DNA from: JBBCJT01 sp037190665
GTDB taxonomy: Bacteria > Pseudomonadota > Alphaproteobacteria > Acetobacterales > Acetobacteraceae
Direction: 5' to 3'
Assembly: GCA_037190665.1 (NCBI GenBank)
Contig: JBBCJT010000086.1
Span: 1-39,301 of the forward strand
Length of the DNA: 39,301 bases
The notes under the pieces are model-generated. The model was not told where the DNA came from. It ran no database searches and saw nothing but the letters and a program-made list of their open reading frames with translations. Positions 24,185-31,979 of the stretch are shown piece after piece (the stretch's first letter is position 1; each line of letters starts with the position of its first letter). Position numbers and translations under genes: made by a program.

Positions 24185-25142
24185 GGTTCAGGGTCGTATC
24201 GAAAGGATCGGGTGCGGTCCAGCGGCGATGCCATGCATAGGCAGTGGATCGGCAGCCGCCGTGGCTGCCCTGCGTGGCGCTGCAACTGCCGCAGCGTTCC
24301 TCGACATCGCCGGCGCGGATCGTGCGGTACAGCGCGTTGTCGCGCCAGATCTCGTCGTAGGGCGTGACCGTGGCGTCGCCGTGATCGACGTACTCGCGCA
24401 GGTACATGCAGCCGATGGCGCGGCCGAAGGCGTTGATCGCCGCCGCCTGCCAGCAGCAATTGTGATCGTTGGGATGCCACGACTGCATCACCGTCAGCCC
24501 CTCCGGCGGACGAAGCCCGGCGATGGCCTTCATCTGCGCGTCGAGCGGCAGCGCGATCTCCGACCACGCGCGCTTGGCCCGGCCCATCGGATAGAGCCGC
24601 AGCACGCCGACGCGCTCCGCGCCGAGCCGGTGCGCGAGCTTGAGGATGCCGTTCAGCTCCGGCGCGGTCTGCCGCGTGAGGATCACCAGCACGTCGGTCG
24701 GGATGCCCTCGGCGACCAGATGGCGGACCGCCGCGCACGCCTCGTCGAAGGACCCCGGCGTGCCGGTCCAGTCGTCGTGCGTCGCCGCCCGCGCGCCCAT
24801 CAGGTCGACCAGCGCGCGGCCGAGCCCGGCTTCGCGCAGCGTGCGCGCCATCGCGGCGTCGAGGCCGATGCCGTGCGTGCGCATCAGCGTCATCATCACC
24901 GGGGTGATCGCGCGCAGGATGTCGAGGAAGCCGGGCTTGGCGAGCGGTTCGCCGCCTTCGAAATACGCCTGGATGATGCCGCGCCCGGCAAGGTCGCGCA
25001 GCACGCGGATCCACGTTTCCGCGGAAACCTCACCCTGCTTCGGCGCGTGCGCGCAATCCGCATAGCAGTGGCGGCACCGCAGCGGGCAGGCTTCGGTCAC
25101 GCCGATGGTGATCTTGGGCGGGCTGTCGAGAACAGGGTTCAT
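24138..25142 (-). CDS. Radical SAM/SPASM peptide-modifying enzyme (PqqE-like)
   Basis: This 334-residue protein carries the radical SAM cluster motif C19-x3-C23-x2-C26 (CPLRCRHC), then YFEGGEPL as the SAM-binding GGE motif. Its C-terminal SPASM-type region has C229/C230, C245 and C284-x2-C287-x9-C297; the last spacing is the same as in PqqE. Such enzymes install crosslinks or other changes on ribosomal peptides using SAM-derived radicals and auxiliary Fe-S clusters. The start at 25142 (MNPVLDSPPKITIGVTEACP) fits the family; upstream codons in frame run into the intergenic region and look non-coding. First gene of the four-gene operon and divergent from the cyclase gene across 112 bp that contains operator site 1. 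Confidence 0.92.
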   Translation of the reverse strand: MNPVLDSPPKITIGVTEACPLRCRHCYADCAHAPKQGEVSAETWIRVLRDLAGRGIIQAYFEGGEPLAKPGFLDILRAITPVMMTLMRTHGIGLDAAMARTLREAGLGRALVDLMGARAATHDDWTGTPGSFDEACAAVRHLVAEGIPTDVLVILTRQTAPELNGILKLAHRLGAERVGVLRLYPMGRAKRAWSEIALPLDAQMKAIAGLRPPEGLTVMQSWHPNDHNCCWQAAAINAFGRAIGCMYLREYVDHGDATVTPYDEIWRDNALYRTIRAGDVEERCGSCSATQGSHGGCRSTAYAWHRRWTAPDPFDTTLNHGIDLARLPSHLLES

Positions 25143-25201
25143 TGCGGGGCCGCCACCGTGGGAGTGGCGCGCAAATCGCGTCAAGCCATTGCGAGCCAGG
25201 A

Positions 25202-25230
25202 TGTGACATACCTCACACCTCGGGTATGCT
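25202..25230 (+). promoter_or_regulatory. CRP-type site 1 and promoter upstream of the cyclase gene
   Basis: TGTGA-CATACC-TCACA (25202-25217) matches the CRP consensus half-sites exactly. A -10-like TATGCT lies at 25225-25230, giving a start about 18 bases before the cyclase ATG. GTGACA 16 bases upstream of the -10 could double as a -35. The site lies in the divergent gap, 60 bp from the radical SAM start, so it could act on both operons. Confidence 0.68.
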
Positions 25231-25254
25231 GGGCCGGAACTTTCCCCCAGGGCA

Positions 25255-28221
25255 ATGAGCGACAACAGCACAAGCGGCACGGAGCACCGCTTCCTCAGCA
25301 TTCTATTCTGCGATCTGGTGGACAGCACCGGCCACCAGTTCCGCATGGACCCGGAAGCCTTCGAAGCACTGCTTGGCGCCTATCGCCATGCCGCCTTCGA
25401 ACGCATCCGCGCCCATGGCGGCCACGTCGCGCGCGTGATCGGCGACGGCATCCTCGCGCTGTTCGGCTGGCCGCGCGCGCAGGGCCGCGACGCGCAGGAC
25501 GCGGTGAGCTGTGCGCTCGAGATCGGCCAGCGCATCGCGCGGCTGGATGCCGAAGGCAGGCTCGCCGCGGACGCGACGATCGCCGTGCGCATGGCGATCG
25601 AGACCGGCTGGGTGCTGGTCGGCAGCATCGGCCCGGAAGGTGAGACGGAGCGCGACGGCGTGGTGGGCCCCGCGCCCAACATCGCCGCCCGGTTGCAGCG
25701 GCTCGCGCGGCACAACGGCGTCGTCGTCGGCGAAGGCACGCTGCCGCTGCTGGGCACGCGCTTCAGCATCGAGCCGGCGGATACCACCGGCATCGAGCTG
25801 CCGATGCCGATCGCGGCCGCGCATGTCACCGGCGTGGCCGGGCCACAGGACCTTCTGGGGCGCCTCGTCGGCGGCCGGCGCAACCGCCTCGTGGGCCGCG
25901 AGGCCGAATCCGCGCGGCTGCACACGCTGTGGGAGCGTGCGTGCACCGGGTCCGGCCAGGTCGTGCTGATGTCGGGCGAGGCCGGTATCGGCAAGTCGCG
26001 CCTGCTCGGCGCGCTCGCGGCAACGCTTTCCGCCACCGGCCACGAACGCATGGTCGCCTTCTGCACGCCGCAGACGACCGACAGCTCCCTCTATCCCCTG
26101 ATCGAGCCGCTGCGCCTCTCGCTCGGCCTGCCGGAGGATGCCGAGGCGGATGCGATCCGCGCGGCGACGAGCGGGCTCGCCGAACGGCTGAGCCTGCCGG
26201 CGGCGGCCGGCGAAGCCCTCGCCTCGCTGCTCGGCGCGCCATCCGGGGGCATGCCGCCGACCGAGTTGCGCCGCTGGACCTTCGACGCGCTGCTGTCCTG
26301 GATCGGCGATGTCGCACGCCGCCGGCCGCTGCTGCTGGTGGTGGAAGACGTGCACTGGGCGGACCCGTCGCTGTCCGCCTTCCTCCGCGTGCTGGCCGAC
26401 GAAGTGCCCGGCCTGCCGGTGCTGCTCGCGCTGTCCTACCGCTCCAACTACGTCATCGCCTGGCCCGACGCGCCGTCCCGCACGCGCATCCCGCTCTCCC
26501 CGCTGCCGCCCGCCGAGGCCGCCGCGCTGGCCGAGGTCGCCGCCGAGGGTCTGTCGGAGGAGCTGCGGGAGGCGGTGGTCGCCCGCGCCGAGGGCGTGCC
26601 GCTCTTCGTGGAGGAGTTCGCCCGCGCGTTGAGCGAGCGCGGCGCCACGCCGGACCGGCTGCCGGGCAGCCTGTCGCAGCTTCTGGCGGCGCGCCTCGAT
26701 GCCCTCGGCCCGGCGCGCACGCTCGCGCAGATCGCCGCCGTGGTGGGCCGCGAGACGCCGCGTGTCCTGCTACAGGACCTCACGGACATGCCGGCGGATC
26801 AGTTCGACGCGGCCGTCGAGCAGTTGCTGGGCAGCGGCATCATGCTGAGCCGCGGTGTCGGCGAAAGCGCCGTGCTGAGCTTCCACCACATGCTGCTCGC
26901 CGACGCCGCCTATCAGGCGCTGCCGAGTGCGCGGCGGCGGCGCATGCATGGAGAGGTGGCGGACGCCCTCGCCCGCACCAATCCCGCCCTCGCCGCCATC
27001 GAGCCCGGTTTGCTCGGCCGCCATCGGGAGGCTGCCGGGCAGGTGCTGGAAGCGGCCTCGCTGTTCCGCCGCGCCGCCGGCAACGCCACCGCGGCCGGCG
27101 CCTATCAGGAAGCGGAGGCTCATGCGCGCCGCGCCGTCCGGCTGAGCGAATCCGTCGACGGGCTGGAGGGGCGGCGGGCGACGCTGTCGGCGATGGTGCT
27201 GCTGGGCGACGCGCAGATCGCCCTGCTCGGCTATGCCGCCACCGCCGTGCAGCACACGTTCGAGCGCGCGACGCAGATCGCGCTCGGCATGGGCGAGGCG
27301 AGCGAGTTGCTGCCGGTGCTGCGCGGACTGACCGCCTTCTATCAGGTGCGCGGACCGATGCGCCGGGCCGAGGAGGTCGGCTCCCGGCTGCTCCAGCTCG
27401 CCCGGCGCATCAACGACCCCGCCGTGATCTCGGACGCCGAACGCCGGCAGGGCTGGTGCCTGCTGTGCTGCGGCCGGCTGACCGAGGCCGAGGCCGCACT
27501 CGACCGCGCACTCGTGCAGTACGAGGCCGCCACGCCGGAGCAGCTTACCGTGGTGCCCAGCGACCCGGCCGTGCTCGGCGCCGGCAACCGGGCCTGGCTG
27601 ACCTGGCTGATCGAAGGCGATGCGGCCGCGCTCGGCAGCGCGCAGGCCGCCGCCGAACGCGCCATCGCCGCGCGCCAGCCCCTCGCCACCGCCTATGGCC
27701 TCGGCCTCGCCGCGGTCGTCCATCAGCTCGCGGGCGACTGGCCGGGGGCGCTCGGCCTCGCCCGCCGGGCGGGCGCGATCGCGTCGGCCCGGGGCATCGC
27801 CTACTGGTCGGCCATGGCGGAGATGCTGGAAGGCTGGGCACAGGCGATGGAGGGCCAGACCCGGATCGGGCTCGCGCGCATCCGCCACGGCATGTCGGGC
27901 TACCGCCGCACGCAGGGCGAGATCCTCCGCCCCTACTCGCACATCCTGCTCGCGGAGGCGGAGAACGCCGCCGGGAATCAGGAGACCGCGCTGGCAGTGC
28001 TCGACGAGGCGGTCGAGGCGGCCGAGCAGATCGGTGCTGCGATGTACCGCCCCGTCCTCGGCTGGGCGCGCGGGCGCATCCTTGGCCCTGCCGCCGGCGG
28101 CCCGATCCTCGCGGTTGCGGAGGCGGAGGCGCGCCGGCAGGGAGCGATCGCGCTGGCCGAGCGGATCGCCGCGCTGCGCCGGTTCGAGGGCGCGATCCCG
28201 CCCACCTCAACTTCAGTGTGA
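25255..28221 (+). CDS. Class III nucleotide cyclase fused to AAA/STAND ATPase and TPR-like region
   Basis: This 988-residue cytosolic protein has three parts. Residues 10-185 form a class III cyclase domain with metal Asp residues D20 (FCDLVDST) and D64 (IGDGILALFG) and the transition-state pair N142/R146 (NIAARL). Arg60 sits where adenylate cyclases often have the adenine-specifying Lys, so nucleotide specificity is open. Residues 210-560 form an ATPase with Walker A GEAGIGKSRL (241-250) and Walker B PLLLVVEDVHWAD. The rest is Ala-rich helical repeats of TPR type. This layout is known for large signalling cyclases whose ligand is unidentified. The ATG at 25255 has only AGGG close by. Its stop codon lies inside operator site 2. 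Confidence 0.92.
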   Translation: MSDNSTSGTEHRFLSILFCDLVDSTGHQFRMDPEAFEALLGAYRHAAFERIRAHGGHVARVIGDGILALFGWPRAQGRDAQDAVSCALEIGQRIARLDAEGRLAADATIAVRMAIETGWVLVGSIGPEGETERDGVVGPAPNIAARLQRLARHNGVVVGEGTLPLLGTRFSIEPADTTGIELPMPIAAAHVTGVAGPQDLLGRLVGGRRNRLVGREAESARLHTLWERACTGSGQVVLMSGEAGIGKSRLLGALAATLSATGHERMVAFCTPQTTDSSLYPLIEPLRLSLGLPEDAEADAIRAATSGLAERLSLPAAAGEALASLLGAPSGGMPPTELRRWTFDALLSWIGDVARRRPLLLVVEDVHWADPSLSAFLRVLADEVPGLPVLLALSYRSNYVIAWPDAPSRTRIPLSPLPPAEAAALAEVAAEGLSEELREAVVARAEGVPLFVEEFARALSERGATPDRLPGSLSQLLAARLDALGPARTLAQIAAVVGRETPRVLLQDLTDMPADQFDAAVEQLLGSGIMLSRGVGESAVLSFHHMLLADAAYQALPSARRRRMHGEVADALARTNPALAAIEPGLLGRHREAAGQVLEAASLFRRAAGNATAAGAYQEAEAHARRAVRLSESVDGLEGRRATLSAMVLLGDAQIALLGYAATAVQHTFERATQIALGMGEASELLPVLRGLTAFYQVRGPMRRAEEVGSRLLQLARRINDPAVISDAERRQGWCLLCCGRLTEAEAALDRALVQYEAATPEQLTVVPSDPAVLGAGNRAWLTWLIEGDAAALGSAQAAAERAIAARQPLATAYGLGLAAVVHQLAGDWPGALGLARRAGAIASARGIAYWSAMAEMLEGWAQAMEGQTRIGLARIRHGMSGYRRTQGEILRPYSHILLAEAENAAGNQETALAVLDEAVEAAEQIGAAMYRPVLGWARGRILGPAAGGPILAVAEAEARRQGAIALAERIAALRRFEGAIPPTSTSV

Positions 28222-28232
28222 AGTACCTCACA
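28217..28232 (+). promoter_or_regulatory. CRP-type site 2, between the cyclase and acylase genes
   Basis: TGTGA-AGTACC-TCACA again matches CRP half-sites exactly. The 18-base GTGTGAAGTACCTCACAC is palindromic at 8 of 9 base pairs. The cyclase stop codon (28219-28221) is part of it. A -10-like TATACA follows at 28244-28249. Spacing from site to -10 is 27 versus 23 at site 1, so the conserved unit is the palindrome, not a promoter box. Confidence 0.66.
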
Positions 28233-28372
28233 CCACCTCTCGGTATACACTGCTACAACCACAAATGGGGGTGGCATACGCGGCGGCCTCACGGTCCCAG
28301 AGGCGCGTCGCACGACTTGCTTGACCACCCCCACCTTCCCTTTCCCCCACGCTCCTGCCAGATCGGCATCCG

Positions 28373-30658
28373 ATGACCCGACCGACCAGACGTTCGCGCT
28401 GGCGTTGGCTTCGCCGCGGCCTCGCCATGCTGTTCGGCCTGCCGCTGACGCTGCTGCTGTTCCTGGCGCTGGCGCTCTGGTGGTCGACCCCGCCGGTGGG
28501 CGACGCGCGCATCGCGGGCCTGTCTGCACCGGTCGAGATCACGCTGGATGAGGACGCGGTGCCGCGCGTGCGCGCCGCGACGGTCGCGGACGCGGCGGCC
28601 GCCATGGGCTGGCTGCACGCCCGCGAGCGGATGTTCCAGATGGAGATGCTGCGCCGGGGCGCTTCCGGCCGGCTGTCGGAGATCGCCGGGACCTCCACGC
28701 TGCGCATCGACCGGCTGACCCGCACGCTCGGCCTCGTCCGCGCCGCCGAAGCTTCGCTCGCCGCGCTGTCGCCCGAAACGCGCGCGGTGCTCGACGCCTA
28801 TGCGCGCGGGGTCAATGCCTGGATCGCCGAACGCGGCCGCTTCGCCGCACCGGAATTCCTGCTGCTGGGCGCGCCGGAGCCGTGGCGGCCGGTGGACTCC
28901 CTGCTCTGGGGCAAGGTGATGGGCCTCGCCCTCGGCGGCAATTCGCGCACCGAGCTTGCCCGGCTGCGGCTGTCCACGGTGCTGCCGCCGGAACGACTGC
29001 GGGAGCTGTGGCCGGCCGATACGCAGGCGGGGCGGCCGGAAGCCTCGCTGCTGCCCTTCCCCAACCCCTTCGCCGCTTTCCGCGCCGCGTCCAACGTCTG
29101 GGCGGTGGACGGACGGCACAGCACGACCGGCGCGCCGCTGCTCGCCTCCGACCCGCACCTTCTCTACACCTTCCCGCCGGCCTTCTTCCTCGCTCGGGTG
29201 GAGATCGCAGGCCGCGCCGTGGTCGGGGCGACCGCGCCGGGCGTGCCGCTCGTACTGATCGGCCACAACTCCCGCATCGCCTGGGGCTTCACCACCACCC
29301 ACGCCGATACCGAGGACCTGTTCGTCGAGCGCCTGACGCCCGATGGCCGCTACGAAACGCCGGACGGCCCCCGCCCCTTCACGATCCGCGAGGAGACGAT
29401 CCTGGTCCGCGGCACGGAGCCCGTGCGGCTGACGGTGCGGGAGACGCGGCACGGCCCCGTCATCTCCGATGTCGAGGAGTTGCCGCTGGCGCCGGGCACG
29501 GTGCTGTCGGTCGCCATGGCCGTCCTCGCCCCGGGCGACACGGCGGCGGAAGGGCTGCTCGACCTGATCCGCGCCGAGAATCTCGATCAGGCGGCCGCGG
29601 CGGCGAGCAAGATCACCGTGCCGGTGCAGAACCTCGTCGTCGCGGACCGCGAGCGCATCGGGCTGTTCGTCACCGGCCGCATCCCCATCCGCCGCGCCGG
29701 CGATGGCGCGCTGCCGGTCCCCGGCCACGACGGATCCCATGACTGGACCGGCTTCGCCGTGGGCGAGGCGCTGCCGCGCATCGTCGCCCCCGCCTCCGGC
29801 CGGCTGGTGAACGCGAACGAGCGCGTCGCACCGCCGGACTTCCCGGTCTTCCTCAGCCGCGACTGGCACGGCGATTTCCGCGCCCGGCGCATCCGCCAGA
29901 TGCTCGACGCGCGGCCGACGCACGACGCGGCCGGCTTCGCGGCGATGCAGGTGGACGTGCAGAGCATGCTCGCCACCGACCTGTTGCCGGCCATGACCGC
30001 GATCCCCGATCCGGGCGGCACCGCGGGCGCCGCGCTGGCGTTGCTGCGCGGCTGGACCGGCGCGATGGCGGCGGAAGCGCCGCAGCCGCTGATCTTCAAC
30101 GCCTGGCTGCGCGGCTTCGTGGATCTGGTGCTGCGCAGGGCCGGCGTGGCGAATGGCGGCGGCGAGACGACGGGCGAGTTCGCGACCTTCGTGCTCGGAA
30201 GCGGCGCGGGCGCGTGGTGCGGCGGGGATTGCCGGCCGCTGCTCACGGAATCGCTGCGCGCGGCGACCGATGCGCTCGCCGACCGCTTCGGCGCCGATCC
30301 GCGGCAGTGGCGGTGGGACGTGCCGCATCAGGCGACGTTCGAGCATCCGGTCCTGCGCTTCGTACCGCTGCTGAACCACCTCGCCCGCGTGGCGATCCCG
30401 GTCGGCGGCGATTTCTACACGGTGAACCGGCAGGCCTTCCGCGGTGACTTCGCCGCCATCCACGGCGCGTCCTTCCGGGCGGTCTTCGACCTGTCGAACC
30501 TCGACCGCAGCCGCTTCATGATCGCCCCGGGACAGTCGGGCCATCCGCTGTCACCACACCGTGCGGACTTCGCCGAACGCTGGCGGACGAACAGCATGGC
30601 CGTGCTCGGACCCTCGGGTAAGGGCGAGCGGGCGCTGCGTCTCAACCCGGCTGATTGA
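28373..30658 (+). CDS. Penicillin acylase-family (Ntn) hydrolase
   Basis: This 761-residue protein has a basic N-terminus and one hydrophobic segment (about 17-37) acting as signal or anchor, so the enzyme works in the periplasm. The precursor pattern fits the family: alpha chain, spacer, and the beta chain starting at the nucleophile S240 in AASNVWAVDG. Oxyanion elements follow (GHNSRIAWGFTTTHADTEDLF), and the beta chain continues to the end. Family members cleave amide bonds of penicillins, N-acyl homoserine lactones or acylated peptides; the substrate is unknown. No strong Shine-Dalgarno precedes the ATG at 28373. The last codons and the stop lie inside a 39-bp repeat found again before bpt. 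Confidence 0.9.
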   Translation: MTRPTRRSRWRWLRRGLAMLFGLPLTLLLFLALALWWSTPPVGDARIAGLSAPVEITLDEDAVPRVRAATVADAAAAMGWLHARERMFQMEMLRRGASGRLSEIAGTSTLRIDRLTRTLGLVRAAEASLAALSPETRAVLDAYARGVNAWIAERGRFAAPEFLLLGAPEPWRPVDSLLWGKVMGLALGGNSRTELARLRLSTVLPPERLRELWPADTQAGRPEASLLPFPNPFAAFRAASNVWAVDGRHSTTGAPLLASDPHLLYTFPPAFFLARVEIAGRAVVGATAPGVPLVLIGHNSRIAWGFTTTHADTEDLFVERLTPDGRYETPDGPRPFTIREETILVRGTEPVRLTVRETRHGPVISDVEELPLAPGTVLSVAMAVLAPGDTAAEGLLDLIRAENLDQAAAAASKITVPVQNLVVADRERIGLFVTGRIPIRRAGDGALPVPGHDGSHDWTGFAVGEALPRIVAPASGRLVNANERVAPPDFPVFLSRDWHGDFRARRIRQMLDARPTHDAAGFAAMQVDVQSMLATDLLPAMTAIPDPGGTAGAALALLRGWTGAMAAEAPQPLIFNAWLRGFVDLVLRRAGVANGGGETTGEFATFVLGSGAGAWCGGDCRPLLTESLRAATDALADRFGADPRQWRWDVPHQATFEHPVLRFVPLLNHLARVAIPVGGDFYTVNRQAFRGDFAAIHGASFRAVFDLSNLDRSRFMIAPGQSGHPLSPHRADFAERWRTNSMAVLGPSGKGERALRLNPAD

Positions 30659-30664
30659 CCCGGC
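30626..30664 (+). repeat. 39-bp direct repeat, copy A (3' end of the acylase gene)
   Basis: This copy runs from GAGCGGG through GCTGCGTCTCAACCC to TGATTGACCCGGC and encodes the acylase C-terminus (GER-A-LRLNPAD-stop). It matches copy B at 34009-34047 at 36 of 39 positions, in the same orientation, and brackets a 3.3-kb module. Weaker similarity continues on both sides. Confidence 0.78.
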
Positions 30665-30708
30665 TGTCCGCGCGCGCCTGGCGTCTCATACCGCCGAGCC
30701 TTGCCGAT

Positions 30709-30728
30709 GAGGCCGCGGTCTCGGCCTC
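30709..30728. terminator. Hairpin between convergent acylase and enolase-family genes
   Basis: GAGGCCG/CGGCCTC form a 7-bp stem with a 6-base loop. It lies just past the acylase gene and overlaps the stop codon of the convergent enolase-family gene. There is no T-run. The preceding 13 bases (GCCTTGCCGATGA) recur in the stem of the hairpin after bioY. Confidence 0.45.
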
Positions 30729-31842
30729 AGCGCAGCACCTCCACCGTCTTCGCCTTCACCAGATCGAAGTCGATCTCGGCACCCACGCCGGGCTTGTCGA
30801 AAGCGTCGATGGCGATCGTGCCGTCGGCTTCCAGTTCGATGTCGCGCAGCAGTCCGTATTTCTGCGCGTCATCCGGCAGCAGGATCTCGAAGTAACGCGC
30901 ATTGGACAGCGCCATGATCAGGTGGAGCTGCGCGACGTTGTTGTGCGAGTTGCCGCCGTGATGGACCTCCAGCGTCATCTGGAACGCCTCGGCCAGATGC
31001 GCGGCCTTCAGCAGCGGCGTCAACCCTCCCTTCACCGCCACATCGCCGCGCAGGAAGTCGGTCGCATGCGCGGTGATCCAGCGCGGGAAGGATTCGAAAC
31101 CGCCGGCAGCGTATTCGGTGGCGAGGATCGGGATGTCGAGCTTCGCCTTCAGCTCGACGTAGTTGTGGATGTCCTCCTCCGACAGCGGGTCCTCGTACCA
31201 GGCGAAGCCCAGCTCCTCCAGCACGCGGCCCAGCCGCATCGCCTCCGGCAGACGATGCGCCATCGACGGGTCGATCATCAGCACGTAGTCCGGCCCCGCG
31301 TCGGCACGGATGGCGCGGCACAGCGCGATGGTCTGGTCCACGTCCGACGGCGGATGCAGCTTGTAGGCGCGGAAGCCGCGTTCGCGCACCTTCGCGAACT
31401 GGCGCCGGTAATCATCGAGGCCCGGCAGGCGCGACGAACTCGCATAGGCGGGCACGCTTCTGCGGAAGCTGCCCATCAGCCGATGCAGCGGCAGGTTCGC
31501 GACCTTGCCGGCGATGTCCCACAACGCGACGTCGACCGCGCCGATGGTGCGGTTCGTGACCGCGCGGCGCAGCCGGTACACATCCTGGAACCGCGCCTCC
31601 CGCGCCATCGCGTCGCGGCCCATCAGCACCGGCTTCAGCACGTCGATGATACCCCGCACGTCCAGCCGAGCGGAACGGAAGGACGCGCCGATGAAAGCGT
31701 GGCCGGTCACGCCGGCTTCCGTCTCGATAGCCAGCAGGCCAAGTTCGCTGCGCCCCGTCGTCGCCGGGTTGCGGTCGCTGTACTGCGCCTTCGGGATGCC
31801 ATCCCAGGCGAACATCGTCACGCTGACATCGGTGATGCGCAT
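30727..31842 (-). CDS. Enolase-superfamily sugar-acid dehydratase/racemase-like enzyme
   Basis: This 371-residue enzyme has the mandelate racemase/muconate lactonizing layout: an N-terminal capping domain and a TIM barrel. Visible catalytic residues are the K161-x-H163 pair in YKLHPP, metal ligands D191 (MIDPSM), E217 (YEDPL) and E243 (ATEYAAGG), and H294/H295 in EVHHGGNSH. Such enzymes abstract the proton next to a carboxylate, most often to dehydrate or epimerise sugar acids. The substrate cannot be assigned. It is divergent from two Bug-type binding proteins across a 137-bp gap with repeated operator-like motifs, a common arrangement for carboxylate catabolism. Confidence 0.88.
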   Translation of the reverse strand: MRITDVSVTMFAWDGIPKAQYSDRNPATTGRSELGLLAIETEAGVTGHAFIGASFRSARLDVRGIIDVLKPVLMGRDAMAREARFQDVYRLRRAVTNRTIGAVDVALWDIAGKVANLPLHRLMGSFRRSVPAYASSSRLPGLDDYRRQFAKVRERGFRAYKLHPPSDVDQTIALCRAIRADAGPDYVLMIDPSMAHRLPEAMRLGRVLEELGFAWYEDPLSEEDIHNYVELKAKLDIPILATEYAAGGFESFPRWITAHATDFLRGDVAVKGGLTPLLKAAHLAEAFQMTLEVHHGGNSHNNVAQLHLIMALSNARYFEILLPDDAQKYGLLRDIELEADGTIAIDAFDKPGVGAEIDFDLVKAKTVEVLR

Positions 31843-31901
31843 CGCGTCGTTTCTCTCCCTCGTCGGGCGGGAGCATTCGGCGCGACCGGCGCGCGGTCAA
31901 T

Positions 31902-31930
31902 GCATGCACCGTGCGATTGACGCATACACC
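31902..31930. promoter_or_regulatory. Tandem operator-like motifs in the divergent enolase/Bug promoter region
   Basis: GCATGCACC (31902-31910) and GCATACACC (31922-31930) are nine-base direct repeats with one mismatch, 20 bp apart, the spacing of two DNA turns. TGCATGCA at 31901-31908 is also a perfect palindrome, and TTGACG at 31917 could be a -35 box for the Bug genes. A local regulator, perhaps GntR-type, is an inference; no such gene is in the window. Confidence 0.42.
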
Positions 31931-31979
31931 TTGCTGACGCAGCGTCCGCGCCAACGAACATACCGGGAGAAGCGTCGCG

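Noticed and set aside
25203..25230. Reading site 1 simply as a sigma70 -35 box (GTGACA, 16-base spacer, TATGCT)
   Set aside because: It may serve as a -35, but the same palindrome recurs at site 2 with a spacing to its -10 that does not fit a -35, so an operator explains both sites better.
25143..25346. In-frame extension of the radical SAM gene by about 68 codons
   Set aside because: It would cross the divergent promoter region and the first 90 bases of the cyclase gene, and adds no family sequence. The start at 25142 matches the usual N-terminus.
28265..28324. Possible 19-codon ORF (MGVAYAAASRSQRRVARLA) in the acylase leader
   Set aside because: No ribosome site, no hydrophobic or conserved pattern, and placement in an untranslated leader makes chance the better explanation.
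28267..28332. Long-range pairing of GGGGGTGG with CCACCCCC in the acylase leader
   Set aside because: The 8-bp stem spans a 50-base loop and such matches are frequent in this composition. Noted but not annotated as a regulatory structure.
28289..30544. Long open frame on the minus strand opposite the acylase gene
   Set aside because: Antisense shadow of the penicillin acylase; no recognisable motif or start signal.
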